This document shows positions 1-7,989 of a DNA stretch of 20,521 bases, piece after piece; positions within the stretch are counted from its first letter, which is position 1, and each line of letters opens with the position of its first letter. The stretch is from a virus. The notes beneath the pieces are model-generated. The model saw nothing but the letters and a program-made list of their open reading frames with translations, was not told the DNA's origin and ran no database searches. The translations under genes were made by a program, and so were the position numbers. The stretch is from positions 1 through 20,521 of the IMG/VR virus record IMGVR_UViG_3300017773_000199; one strand, given 5' to 3'.

Positions 1-325
1 CAGATACTGTTGTGTCTATACCTTCACCAGCTGCTACTGTAAATGTCTCTCCAAGATTAACTGCATTAGCTGTACCAGAAGAAGCACCAATGTTAATAAA
101 GCTATTATCTATCTGAGAGTTACTAATTGAAGCAATTGATACTGCTCCTGATGTTACACTAAAGTCTGCAGCAGCGAAAGATGCAACACCTTTGTTAAGT
201 GTTGTAGCATCTTCTCCATCAATCTTAATATTATTATTTGATACTGTGGTGTTAATACCTTCGCCAGCTTCGAATGTGATTGTATCACCTAGCGTAACTT
301 CATCTGTAGTACCTGTTTCAGCCGC
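1..325 (-). repeat. 79-residue (237-nt) coding tandem repeat in tail fibre
   Basis: Unit 1 lies at 89-325 and a partial unit 2 at 1-88. Translated, both begin with a Gly/Ala/Ser/Thr-rich stretch, then V-x-LG-(D/E)-T and the shared core AGEGI(N/D)TTVS. The DNA offset is exactly 237 nt: position 3 aligns with 240. The units are diverged rather than identical. More units may follow to the left of the window. Confidence 0.6.
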
Positions 326-1162
326 AATCTTTAGAGCCCATCCAGTAGACGTTACATTACCAGAGACATCTAAAGCACCACCAACGTTAGTATTACCTGA
401 TGATTGAACTATGTTTGTAGCACCTACACTGAATGTTGTACCATCATATGTTAAGTTAGCATCATCTTCTAATTCACCACCAGTACCAGCAATAACAACT
501 CTGTTATCTGTTAGATCTTCAATCTTAACTGTGGCTATTGTAGCAGATGTGTTTACATCTAAAGTATTAGATACAGTAACATCATCTGCAGATACTGTGT
601 CAATATTACCTGTACCGTTAACATGTATGTTACGCCATTGCTGAGCATCTGAACCTAGGTCGTATGTGTTGTCTGTATTTGGAATAATATGAGAGTTAAC
701 ATCAGCTGAGAATACAACGTTATCTGTATTTGCATCACCTAACGTAACTGATCCATTAGAACCAGCTTTCATATTAACAACACCGTCTACAGTAAGAGTA
801 CCATCTACTTGTAGGTTACCCCCAATGTCCACGTTGCTATGAACGTCTAAATCACCTTTTATAGTGTTAGTAGCACTAGAGTCTCTCATATGTAACTTAG
901 CAGAATTAATCTGTGTATTGTTAGCTGAGTCTAGTCTTCCATCTAACTCTGCAATTGCAGTTGATACTGTACCAGCAGTAGTACCCATAGCACCTGAAGT
1001 TATTGTCCCTAACTCTGCATCATGCTCGTTAATAGCTCCCACAATATCTGAATCAGTAGTTGTTGTGAGATTACCTCTCCAACCTACGTCAGCTGAAACT
1101 ATGTTCACCTTCTCTTGGAACGTTTTTACTGTATCACTAATGTTTACAATTTGCTTTGGCAT
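1..1162 (-). CDS. Tail fibre protein with beta-repeats, C-terminus beyond window
   Basis: Open frame from ATG at 1162-1160 running off the left edge, so only the first 387 residues are visible. It starts MPKQIVNISDTVKTF, 3 nt after the stop of the 73-residue gene, with a purine-rich GAGAAG upstream. Residues about 40-80 carry an 'AINEHDAELGTI' segment followed by a second AIAELDGRLDS segment, probably short helices. Then come beta-rich Gly/Asp/Thr repeats (GDLDVHSNVDIGGNLQVDG) and the motif 'IIPNTDNTYDLGSDAQQW', which is widespread in marine phage fibres. From residue about 280 there is a 79-residue tandem repeat (237 nt) with the core AGEGI(N/D)TTVS; the second copy is cut by the window edge. 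No enzyme motif is visible. I infer a trimeric receptor-binding or side fibre attached to the baseplate periphery. The three plus-strand open frames across this region look like antisense shadows. Confidence 0.8.
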   Translation of the reverse strand, partial: MPKQIVNISDTVKTFQEKVNIVSADVGWRGNLTTTTDSDIVGAINEHDAELGTITSGAMGTTAGTVSTAIAELDGRLDSANNTQINSAKLHMRDSSATNTIKGDLDVHSNVDIGGNLQVDGTLTVDGVVNMKAGSNGSVTLGDANTDNVVFSADVNSHIIPNTDNTYDLGSDAQQWRNIHVNGTGNIDTVSADDVTVSNTLDVNTSATIATVKIEDLTDNRVVIAGTGGELEDDANLTYDGTTFSVGATNIVQSSGNTNVGGALDVSGNVTSTGWALKIAAETGTTDEVTLGDTITFEAGEGINTTVSNNNIKIDGEDATTLNKGVASFAAADFSVTSGAVSIASISNSQIDNSFINIGASSGTANAVNLGETFTVAAGEGIDTTVS

Positions 1163-1165
1163 ATC

Positions 1166-1387
1166 TTACTTCTCTACTAGTTTTGTCAGTAAATCTTTTA
1201 TAACACTCATATCATTCTTAAGTTGATCCACGTCAGATTTAAGTTCTCTTTGTTCTTGTTGTTCCAGTTGCTGTCTATGCTTTCTTTCTCTAGCATTGTT
1301 AGCCTCTGTACTATTTATATTAATTATAGCACCCGATTTTATATCTCGAACAAGATCTGTATGACCTTCTACTTTCACTCTATTCAT
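1166..1387 (-). CDS. Small coiled-coil protein between two fibre genes
   Basis: A 73-residue protein beginning MNRVKVEGHTDLVRDIKSGA. The N-terminal 25 residues resemble a short protein I recall in T4-like cyanophages (pattern RVK-x-EG-x-x-x-LVRD-x-x-x-GAIIN-x-N). The rest is strongly charged: residues about 30-50 are Arg/Gln/Glu-rich, and residues about 50-70 show heptad-like hydrophobics (V-DQL-NDM-VI-DLLTKLV), predicting a coiled coil. It starts 1 nt after the stop of the large fibre gene and ends 3 nt before the next fibre gene, so it is co-transcribed and probably translated by coupling. There is no signal peptide or membrane segment. The function is unknown. Its position suggests a fibre trimerisation, joining or assembly factor, which is inference only. 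The overlapping plus-strand frame at 1223-1408 is a poorer candidate. Confidence 0.75.
   Translation of the reverse strand: MNRVKVEGHTDLVRDIKSGAIININSTEANNARERKHRQQLEQQEQRELKSDVDQLKNDMSVIKDLLTKLVEK
1312..1319 (-). promoter_or_regulatory. Possible late promoter octamer inside the 73-aa gene
   Basis: The minus strand reads TATAAATA, the T4-type late -10 octamer, about 150 nt upstream of the tail-fibre ATG at 1162. It lies inside the coding region, where it encodes part of IININS, so it may be a codon coincidence. The long distance to the next start makes it weaker than the two intergenic copies. Confidence 0.25.
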
Positions 1388-1388
1388 A

Positions 1389-4300
1389 TTACACCGTTAA
1401 TGCTATAACTCTTAGATCACCGAATCTAGGTACCTTTGCGTTGTTTGTTGATCTCATTACTATCTTAACCTGAAACTGATCGAAGTCATTTAATGTTCCG
1501 TTAATGCCACCAGGTAGATATCTGTAATCTCTAAAGATAGTTGGATTGTCACTTGCTGGTATTGCTGTCTCAGGAGCTATCAAAGTGTAAGTAGATGTTA
1601 ATAAGTCTCCGCCGCTATTTGTTCTAAAGTAAACATCGAAGTTACTTGTAGATGGTCTGTTAGCAGATAATAATATCTTTAACCCTTTAGCTTTCTCTGA
1701 CAGTGTTACAGGTTTAGTAACATGCTTAGCTAATGTTGTACCACCGATCGAATTTGTTTCTGCAACGTCATCGAAAGCGTTATTCTCATCAATTCTATTA
1801 TGAATTGTAGTAAGAGAAGTTCTTTGTAGATCAATCACTGGTGATACATATGAGTTACCTGCTGCTAATTCAAGTTTAATTAAAGCAGAAGGGTTACTAG
1901 ACATTCTATCTGTTTCGTTACGTGAAGTAGCTAGAAGCTTAGGGTTTTGAAAGTATACGTTCTTATTAAGAGCAATAGGAGTATATTCAGTATCTACTTG
2001 TTCAGCTGTTTCGCTACCTGCAGTAGACTTACCTGTTGTTAATCTAGAATATCCATTAATTGATGTAGCAGGAGGTAGTATATTTTCTACACCGACCCTT
2101 GCAAGTTCAAACATATGCTGTCTTTCTACAACAAAATCTCCTCCGCCTATTGTAGTGCTTGTTGCATTTGCAGCAACTACAAACTTAAATTCATCACCAG
2201 TTACAGCTGTTACAGTATGAACTGCATTTAATTGAACTGTAGGTATACCACCTACTGATACAGCACCTGTAATTTGTACTTTACTTCCTACTATAAATCC
2301 ATGATCTTGTAAGTATACCTGTACTGTATTTGATGTGTTAGTTGTTCTAATACTATTAGATGTATTAACACTTGCTGGACTACTATTCTGTAGAATAACA
2401 GTTCCGCCAGCAGCAAAGTTAGCGCGTACTAGCTTAAATGTTAAGTCTTTAGTTTGATCTGGCTCCCAAGTTTTAGAGTTCTGAGATTTAAATAGTGACC
2501 CTAATGTAGCTTGCTTATTTAATTTCTTCTCAGTTGATCCTAAAATAAACTGACCAGCCTCAGCAACATACACGTTGTATTCATTAGAGTCTGATAATAG
2601 AACTATACAATAGTCTTCATCACCTGATAGGTACACAGGCTCTTCCAAGGTGAATGTTGTTATTGCTGAACCGTCTTCAGATACTGTAATTGCATCTGGA
2701 CTCTTAAATGTAGTTGATCCTGGAACAATCTCATCAGAAGAAGGAATACCGTTGACTAATGGTCTTAATTGAGCCACAACTGGTGTTTTACCTATCTCAG
2801 GTTTAGATTGGAATCTTACTTCTATCTTAGTAATAAACACTCCAGAAGTTTCAGCTACTGAAAAGGATTGAGCTAGAGGATCTTTACTACAAGTGTTTCT
2901 CTGCTTTTTAGAAGCCACGGCTCTTATTCCAGGATGTGGATGTCGACCTACTGGAGGGTTATGTTTAAAAAACTTACCGTTTTTATATACAGTTCCAGGA
3001 CCAGTAGCAGGTACATGATTATCGTTAGTATTACTATTACCTGGATAATTAGTACCTTGAATAATACCTACAACTGTTGTCTTTGTAGTAACTTCTAGAT
3101 CTACTGACCTAGTAGATAAAACTGTTTGCTGTCTGTGAACCATTACACCTTGAGCATAGTACTTAGCAGTTGCAATAGATGTACACGCATCTTCATCATT
3201 ACTACTAATATCAAGCAATGAGAACGCTTTATCACCAGATGTAAATTTTATATCTTTTGTATTAGGTAAGAAGAAAGAACCTGATAAAGCACCATCAGCA
3301 TTTGTTTGTAATACAGGTGTAGGTGTATCTGGGTGTTGAGTTAAAGTGTTATATCCAGAACCATAGTCTTGATTAGTAGCAGATGCTCGTTGGAATGTTT
3401 CTTCTTTAACCCAAGAACCTACTGACTTTAATCCAAAGAATGGATAATGTCTCGTATTAGGTTTTAAGCCTTGTGCTTTAAAGAATATCTTACGTGTTCT
3501 CATATACGGTAAGAATGCACGGCTTACTTCTACACCTTCTTCATCTATAAACGTGGTACTAGTTTTAATTCCAGATATTTTTATCTCTTTATCAGATCGT
3601 TTTATTTGATTTCCAGATGTAAAGTTACTACCTGTATTGCTTCCGAGAGATTCTCCAACAGTAAGATCTTTCTTCACTCCAGACCAGTTAAAGCTCCAGT
3701 CATTCCAGACTTTACCTTTTACAGCTCCTTGAACGAAACCACCATCAACAACAATAGGTTCAGTAAATTCTGTATCAAACCATTCATCTGAAGTAGGAGA
3801 TAACTCCATGAAACCTCTTTTTAAGACAACTGAGAACGGATTAACATTTTCTATACCTGTAATAAATTCATTAGATAGATAATCAACATTATCATAATCT
3901 AACATAATGTTATCACCTTCTATGTGAACATTGAAGTTATCTGTAGCATCACTATCATAGTATAGGTTAGTGTTTCTAGCACTGAATTGAGGTCTCATAT
4001 TTTGTAGTAGAGGATCAACAGCTGATTTAGATTCAGGACTTATAGTAAATGTTCTTGTTTGATCTCCAAAGTTATCTACAAAGAAACCTGACTTAGTACG
4101 ACTTAATCCATTAGCATCAAATATCTCAAAATTAGATGTTTCTAATTCTAATAATGATAGAGCTGTAGTTTCTTCTAGATTAGATATACGTTGTTCTATT
4201 TTACCAATATCAGCCATAGTAAATCTCTTATAAGAAAGCTGTTCACTGTTGACATCATTATCATCTAGTACATAAGGATTCATAACAACATTAAATAGAT

Positions 4301-6596
4301 CTAGAGTATTTTCAGGTGATTTAGGTAGTTCAGGTACAATAGCAGCATTACCTTTTATTACCTGTAAAGCTCCATCATTACCTATAACTACTTTAGCAGC
4401 TTGAGCTTGATAGTAATTTACATCTAAAGTAATAAGATCAGTAGGTCTTGGCAGCTCATTAATTCTTGAACCGGCGCCAAAATTACCATCTGCGTTAACT
4501 ACAGGTCTAAAATCAATTACATTACGAAGATTAATTATATCACCGTTAGACCTAGTAAAGTTAGGAATGTCTTCATAATCAACCTGACCGGTATAAGAGT
4601 TAACCGCAAAGAAGTCTCCTCCAGATCCATGCTCAAAATATTTGTATTTAACAAAAAGAGTTGTAGGAGGAGTGCTACCTGCAACTAGGTTTAATTTACC
4701 ATTAGCATAGAAGTTATCTCTTTGTCCATTATCAGTTTCAAATATAGACGATTTATCTTCACCAGCAGAATCTGTTTCAGAAATTATTTCAAATGAGAAG
4801 ATATCTGGCTTATCAAAAGTATAACCTGTAACATTATTACTACCATCACTATCAGCATCTGTAGCTGTAGTAAAGGATTGAGTTCGCTCAGTTAATGTTT
4901 TAGTTCTTACTGTACCCGCTGACTTATTAACATAAGCAAGTACTTCATAAGAAGATTGGTTAGGAGCAAGGTCTGTAAGGTTTACAGTATCTGAACTAAC
5001 ACTTGTTATAGTTGGACTCTCTTCAATATCTGAGTCTGCTGCTCCCATAATCCATAAAGATAAATCTGCAAATGCTTCACCGTTAGCTGGAACTGATAAA
5101 GAACCATTACCTGAAGCACCTGTATCTGGTATTGTAAACCTTCTTTGCACTCTAAGAGAAATATCTGATATAGACTGAGGTCTAGTGTTAGGTAATTCAA
5201 ATAATAGAGAACTGTTAGCAGCATCTTTTAGCACTGCTTTACTTACTTCTAAAACTAGATTAAAGAAGTTTGTATTAGATGTACCAATTGATTTAACATC
5301 AGAGAAGTTCTGACCTGAATTCATTTTAATATCGAATAGGTATAGTCTATAGTTAGATCCATCCTCTTCTACATGGCGAACTCTTGCTGTACCAATTGTT
5401 GACCCACCATGAGTTACAGCAGAACGTAAATCCATAACCTGTAGTTCATTGATATTAGGTAAACCTTTATTACCGTTAACTAAAATATAACCACCATAGT
5501 TAGCCGCGACTACTTCATTATTTGCTGTTACTGTAGCGCGAGGCTTAGAAACAACTATAGCAGTTTGACCAGCAGTAGCAACTCTATATCCATCAACGTA
5601 GCCTATACCTGGACTTACTATGTAATTTAGTTTGCTTGTATCAGAATCGTTAGTTTCAAATTCAAGTTCAAAAGGTTTTACTATATAATCGCCAGACTCT
5701 TCTTTTGTGCGTCGTGCTAATGTATCACCTATTCTATTATAGCCATCCATAGCGCCTACTTGAGACTGAACAAAACCTGATACTATGTTTACAACTTCAA
5801 TAAAGTTTTCATCTGAATCTACATCTGCTTTATTAGCAAGTGTTAATTTTATTCTATATCGATCAGCACCTGGAGATGCTAGGTTAGGCGTAGCGCCTTG
5901 ATTATCAAACAGAGCTGAATTATCTGAAGATGTAACAATATCTTGAGTAACTATGAAACCTAATCTAACATCTGGATTGGTTGTATACTTAGATATAATT
6001 AAAGATTGCTCTTTAGCAAAAACAAAGTGTTCTTGAGCAAAGAAATCACCTGCATGAATAGAAGCTTTAGTACCTTGTCCAACTGCCGGATTTGAAACTG
6101 TGTTAGTTCCTTGAACAGTTAAGTTAAAAGATGTACTAGATATACCTTCACCGGCTAAGACTCTTACAGAGCTTGAGTTAGCAGATGTTTCAGTAGCAGA
6201 TTTTGTATCTGTATATGTTACATATATTGTAGCCGGATCACTTGAAGTTGCAGCTAATACTTCAATTACTTTAAATTTAATATTACTATCAGAAGTAAAC
6301 TCTACTCCGACTATATCTGTTATAACAGGTGGAAGAGGAAGAACAGTTGTGTCTAATTTAATAAACTCATACTCATTATTTACTGTAACTCCGCCAGGGT
6401 TTACAGCTGCACCTTCTTTAAAAATGTGAGAGCCAAGTCTACTAAGCTCTCTTTGCATGATTGTTTGTAACTGAGTAAGCTCACGAGCTTGCAATGCACG
6501 GCCACTATTAAATAGAATCCTGTGGAAGTTGTCGCTGTCTTTAAAATCATCTCTGTAAGTAGATGAGAATATTTCGGATGTAAATGCTTTTACCAT
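1389..6596 (-). CDS. Very large DUF4815-type baseplate/tail-fibre structural protein
   Basis: A 1,735-residue virion protein. The first ~70 residues carry the pattern I associate with DUF4815 in marine T4-like phages: NFHRILFNSGRALQARELTQ, followed by QRELSRLGSHIFKEGA. The middle is long, beta-rich and Asp/Ser/Thr/Asn-rich, with one predicted helix or coiled coil at residues about 793-820 (IGKIEQRISNLEETTALSL). Residues about 1195-1225 are rich in His, Pro and Gly, including an HPH at 1219-1221. A conserved-looking segment begins near 1238 (DPLAQSFSV) and includes PVYLSGDEDYCIVLLS and LGSLFKSQNSKTWEPDQ; similar text is common in large cyanophage fibre proteins. The start is supported by GGAAGAC 5 nt upstream of ATG, and 12 nt separate it from gp8. 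Its position after gp8 suggests a peripheral baseplate or fibre part, perhaps replacing T4 gp10-gp12 functions (inference). Confidence 0.8.
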   Translation of the reverse strand: MVKAFTSEIFSSTYRDDFKDSDNFHRILFNSGRALQARELTQLQTIMQRELSRLGSHIFKEGAAVNPGGVTVNNEYEFIKLDTTVLPLPPVITDIVGVEFTSDSNIKFKVIEVLAATSSDPATIYVTYTDTKSATETSANSSSVRVLAGEGISSTSFNLTVQGTNTVSNPAVGQGTKASIHAGDFFAQEHFVFAKEQSLIISKYTTNPDVRLGFIVTQDIVTSSDNSALFDNQGATPNLASPGADRYRIKLTLANKADVDSDENFIEVVNIVSGFVQSQVGAMDGYNRIGDTLARRTKEESGDYIVKPFELEFETNDSDTSKLNYIVSPGIGYVDGYRVATAGQTAIVVSKPRATVTANNEVVAANYGGYILVNGNKGLPNINELQVMDLRSAVTHGGSTIGTARVRHVEEDGSNYRLYLFDIKMNSGQNFSDVKSIGTSNTNFFNLVLEVSKAVLKDAANSSLLFELPNTRPQSISDISLRVQRRFTIPDTGASGNGSLSVPANGEAFADLSLWIMGAADSDIEESPTITSVSSDTVNLTDLAPNQSSYEVLAYVNKSAGTVRTKTLTERTQSFTTATDADSDGSNNVTGYTFDKPDIFSFEIISETDSAGEDKSSIFETDNGQRDNFYANGKLNLVAGSTPPTTLFVKYKYFEHGSGGDFFAVNSYTGQVDYEDIPNFTRSNGDIINLRNVIDFRPVVNADGNFGAGSRINELPRPTDLITLDVNYYQAQAAKVVIGNDGALQVIKGNAAIVPELPKSPENTLDLFNVVMNPYVLDDNDVNSEQLSYKRFTMADIGKIEQRISNLEETTALSLLELETSNFEIFDANGLSRTKSGFFVDNFGDQTRTFTISPESKSAVDPLLQNMRPQFSARNTNLYYDSDATDNFNVHIEGDNIMLDYDNVDYLSNEFITGIENVNPFSVVLKRGFMELSPTSDEWFDTEFTEPIVVDGGFVQGAVKGKVWNDWSFNWSGVKKDLTVGESLGSNTGSNFTSGNQIKRSDKEIKISGIKTSTTFIDEEGVEVSRAFLPYMRTRKIFFKAQGLKPNTRHYPFFGLKSVGSWVKEETFQRASATNQDYGSGYNTLTQHPDTPTPVLQTNADGALSGSFFLPNTKDIKFTSGDKAFSLLDISSNDEDACTSIATAKYYAQGVMVHRQQTVLSTRSVDLEVTTKTTVVGIIQGTNYPGNSNTNDNHVPATGPGTVYKNGKFFKHNPPVGRHPHPGIRAVASKKQRNTCSKDPLAQSFSVAETSGVFITKIEVRFQSKPEIGKTPVVAQLRPLVNGIPSSDEIVPGSTTFKSPDAITVSEDGSAITTFTLEEPVYLSGDEDYCIVLLSDSNEYNVYVAEAGQFILGSTEKKLNKQATLGSLFKSQNSKTWEPDQTKDLTFKLVRANFAAGGTVILQNSSPASVNTSNSIRTTNTSNTVQVYLQDHGFIVGSKVQITGAVSVGGIPTVQLNAVHTVTAVTGDEFKFVVAANATSTTIGGGDFVVERQHMFELARVGVENILPPATSINGYSRLTTGKSTAGSETAEQVDTEYTPIALNKNVYFQNPKLLATSRNETDRMSSNPSALIKLELAAGNSYVSPVIDLQRTSLTTIHNRIDENNAFDDVAETNSIGGTTLAKHVTKPVTLSEKAKGLKILLSANRPSTSNFDVYFRTNSGGDLLTSTYTLIAPETAIPASDNPTIFRDYRYLPGGINGTLNDFDQFQVKIVMRSTNNAKVPRFGDLRVIALTV

Positions 6597-6608
6597 ATTA
6601 GTCTTCCA

Positions 6609-7979
6609 TTAAAGTTGGATAATAATTTTTATATCTTCTGTTTGATCTGCTGATCTTTGTATTGCTGCTCTATTATCTATATACATTACTTCACCTGAGT
6701 TTGGATCTACATCCCCATTTAAATAAGCATACGAATCAGCATCCGCTCCTGTATTCAATAGTATACCAGCTCCATTTCCATCTACTTCACTTATTGTCTC
6801 ACCTTCAGTAAAAGCAGTAAATTGAGTATCTGAATCTTGTATATACCAAACAGAAGCTGAATCAGCTTTTACTACGTAAGCTCTAGCTAGTGAAGATACA
6901 CCTTCTATAGTTTTATCTGCAGAGAAAGCCGCTGATGGTGCACTGTTAAAGTTCATTCTACGCAGTGCATTACCTGTTACTCCAGTGTAGTTAGCACTAC
7001 TATCAGGAAGCTCAATATTCTTAATTAGTGTAACTTGTCTAAAGTCGTTATTAACAACCCAATTTGATCCTTCATCACCATCTGGTTTAGATGTAAACAT
7101 CATAGCTGTTGCTTTAAGATCATCTCTAGGATCAGCTCCAAACCCAGCTGCAGGTCCTATAATAGGTCTTGCTGTAGCGCCAGTACCATTACCACCAGTA
7201 ATTGATACATGAGCGTATGTGTATAATGATCCATGAGCTTTTGCTCCATCTGAATCTTTTACATTAATTTTAGTAACAGCTCCACCGTTAATTGTAGCAG
7301 TACCTTTTGCTTCTGTACCATTACCTACTATAGTAACAGTTGGTACTGTTGTATATCCTGAACCACCACCTGTAACTTGATATCCAACTACTTCTCCGCC
7401 AATAGCAGCATTTTGAATACCTACTTGCTCAACATGATCAGCAGGTGAGGATGAATCAAACAATCCAAACTTAGTTACTGGCATAAAGTTAGCAGCTAAG
7501 AATTGTGATGCTCTTAAAGCACCAACTGAATATAAGAATTTCCAAACATAACCGTCTGCTGTTTCGAATGCTGTAGTTAATGTACCAGTAGGCTTAACTG
7601 TAGATGTAACAGATTGTCCAGTAGCAGCTAGTCCTGCTTCTAAACAAACATAAACATTGTTTTCGTCTGTAATAACATAAAAACTATTTGTTGGATGCCC
7701 TGTAGAGTTATCATTATACCCTTGATATATTGCTCCTAAAGACCAGGTATATCTTGGTATAACAAATGAATGAGCTTCTACATTTTTTACAGCTGTCATG
7801 TTATATTGAGCGTCTCGAATAGTTCGAATCGTATTAGATGGGGTAGGTGCTGTATCAGCGCTATCCCAATCAATAGGTCTACCTACACTAACATAATAGC
7901 TATTAGCGGCGCTATCAATATCCTTTTGTAGGTTTAAAAGAATCTCTTTTTTGAATCTATCTGTAATAATTGCTGGCAT
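6609..7979 (-). CDS. 8: Baseplate wedge protein gp8
   Basis: A 456-residue homologue of T4 gp8 (334 residues), a dimeric wedge component that bridges gp7 and gp10 in T4. The N-terminus (ITDRFKKEILLNL, then YYVSVGRPIDW) matches the T4 'SKFRTEKMLNF...ITFGRSEPW' region. DGYVWKFLYSV near residue 140 matches T4 DGYVWEYLFEI. The last ~30 residues (SGEVMYIDNRAAIQRSADQT, then EDIKIIIQL) match the T4 C-terminus almost position by position. Residues about 199-281 are an insertion of Gly-rich beta repeats (GSGYTTVPTVTIVGNG and related). Residues about 360-420 contain a second beta insert (FTEGETISEVDGNGAGILL). It starts 10 nt after the preceding stop with GAGATA as a weak ribosome site. Confidence 0.9.
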   Translation of the reverse strand: MPAIITDRFKKEILLNLQKDIDSAANSYYVSVGRPIDWDSADTAPTPSNTIRTIRDAQYNMTAVKNVEAHSFVIPRYTWSLGAIYQGYNDNSTGHPTNSFYVITDENNVYVCLEAGLAATGQSVTSTVKPTGTLTTAFETADGYVWKFLYSVGALRASQFLAANFMPVTKFGLFDSSSPADHVEQVGIQNAAIGGEVVGYQVTGGGSGYTTVPTVTIVGNGTEAKGTATINGGAVTKINVKDSDGAKAHGSLYTYAHVSITGGNGTGATARPIIGPAAGFGADPRDDLKATAMMFTSKPDGDEGSNWVVNNDFRQVTLIKNIELPDSSANYTGVTGNALRRMNFNSAPSAAFSADKTIEGVSSLARAYVVKADSASVWYIQDSDTQFTAFTEGETISEVDGNGAGILLNTGADADSYAYLNGDVDPNSGEVMYIDNRAAIQRSADQTEDIKIIIQL

Positions 7980-7989
7980 GTTATATCTC

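Noticed and set aside
192-1226. Three plus-strand open frames (192-407, 411-644, 864-1226)
   Set aside because: They lie antisense to the tail-fibre reading frame that runs through the whole region with recognisable fibre motifs; their Val/Ser/Pro-rich translations are what antisense of Thr/Gly/Asp-rich repeats gives.
1223-1408. Plus-strand 61-codon frame rich in Phe, Leu and Ser
   Set aside because: Antisense to the charged 73-residue gene, which has correct spacing to its neighbours; the hydrophobic look comes from the reverse complement of Lys/Glu/Gln codons.
5006-5224. Minus-strand 72-codon frame within the giant fibre gene
   Set aside because: A shifted frame inside a continuous 1,735-codon gene with no ribosome site or family resemblance.
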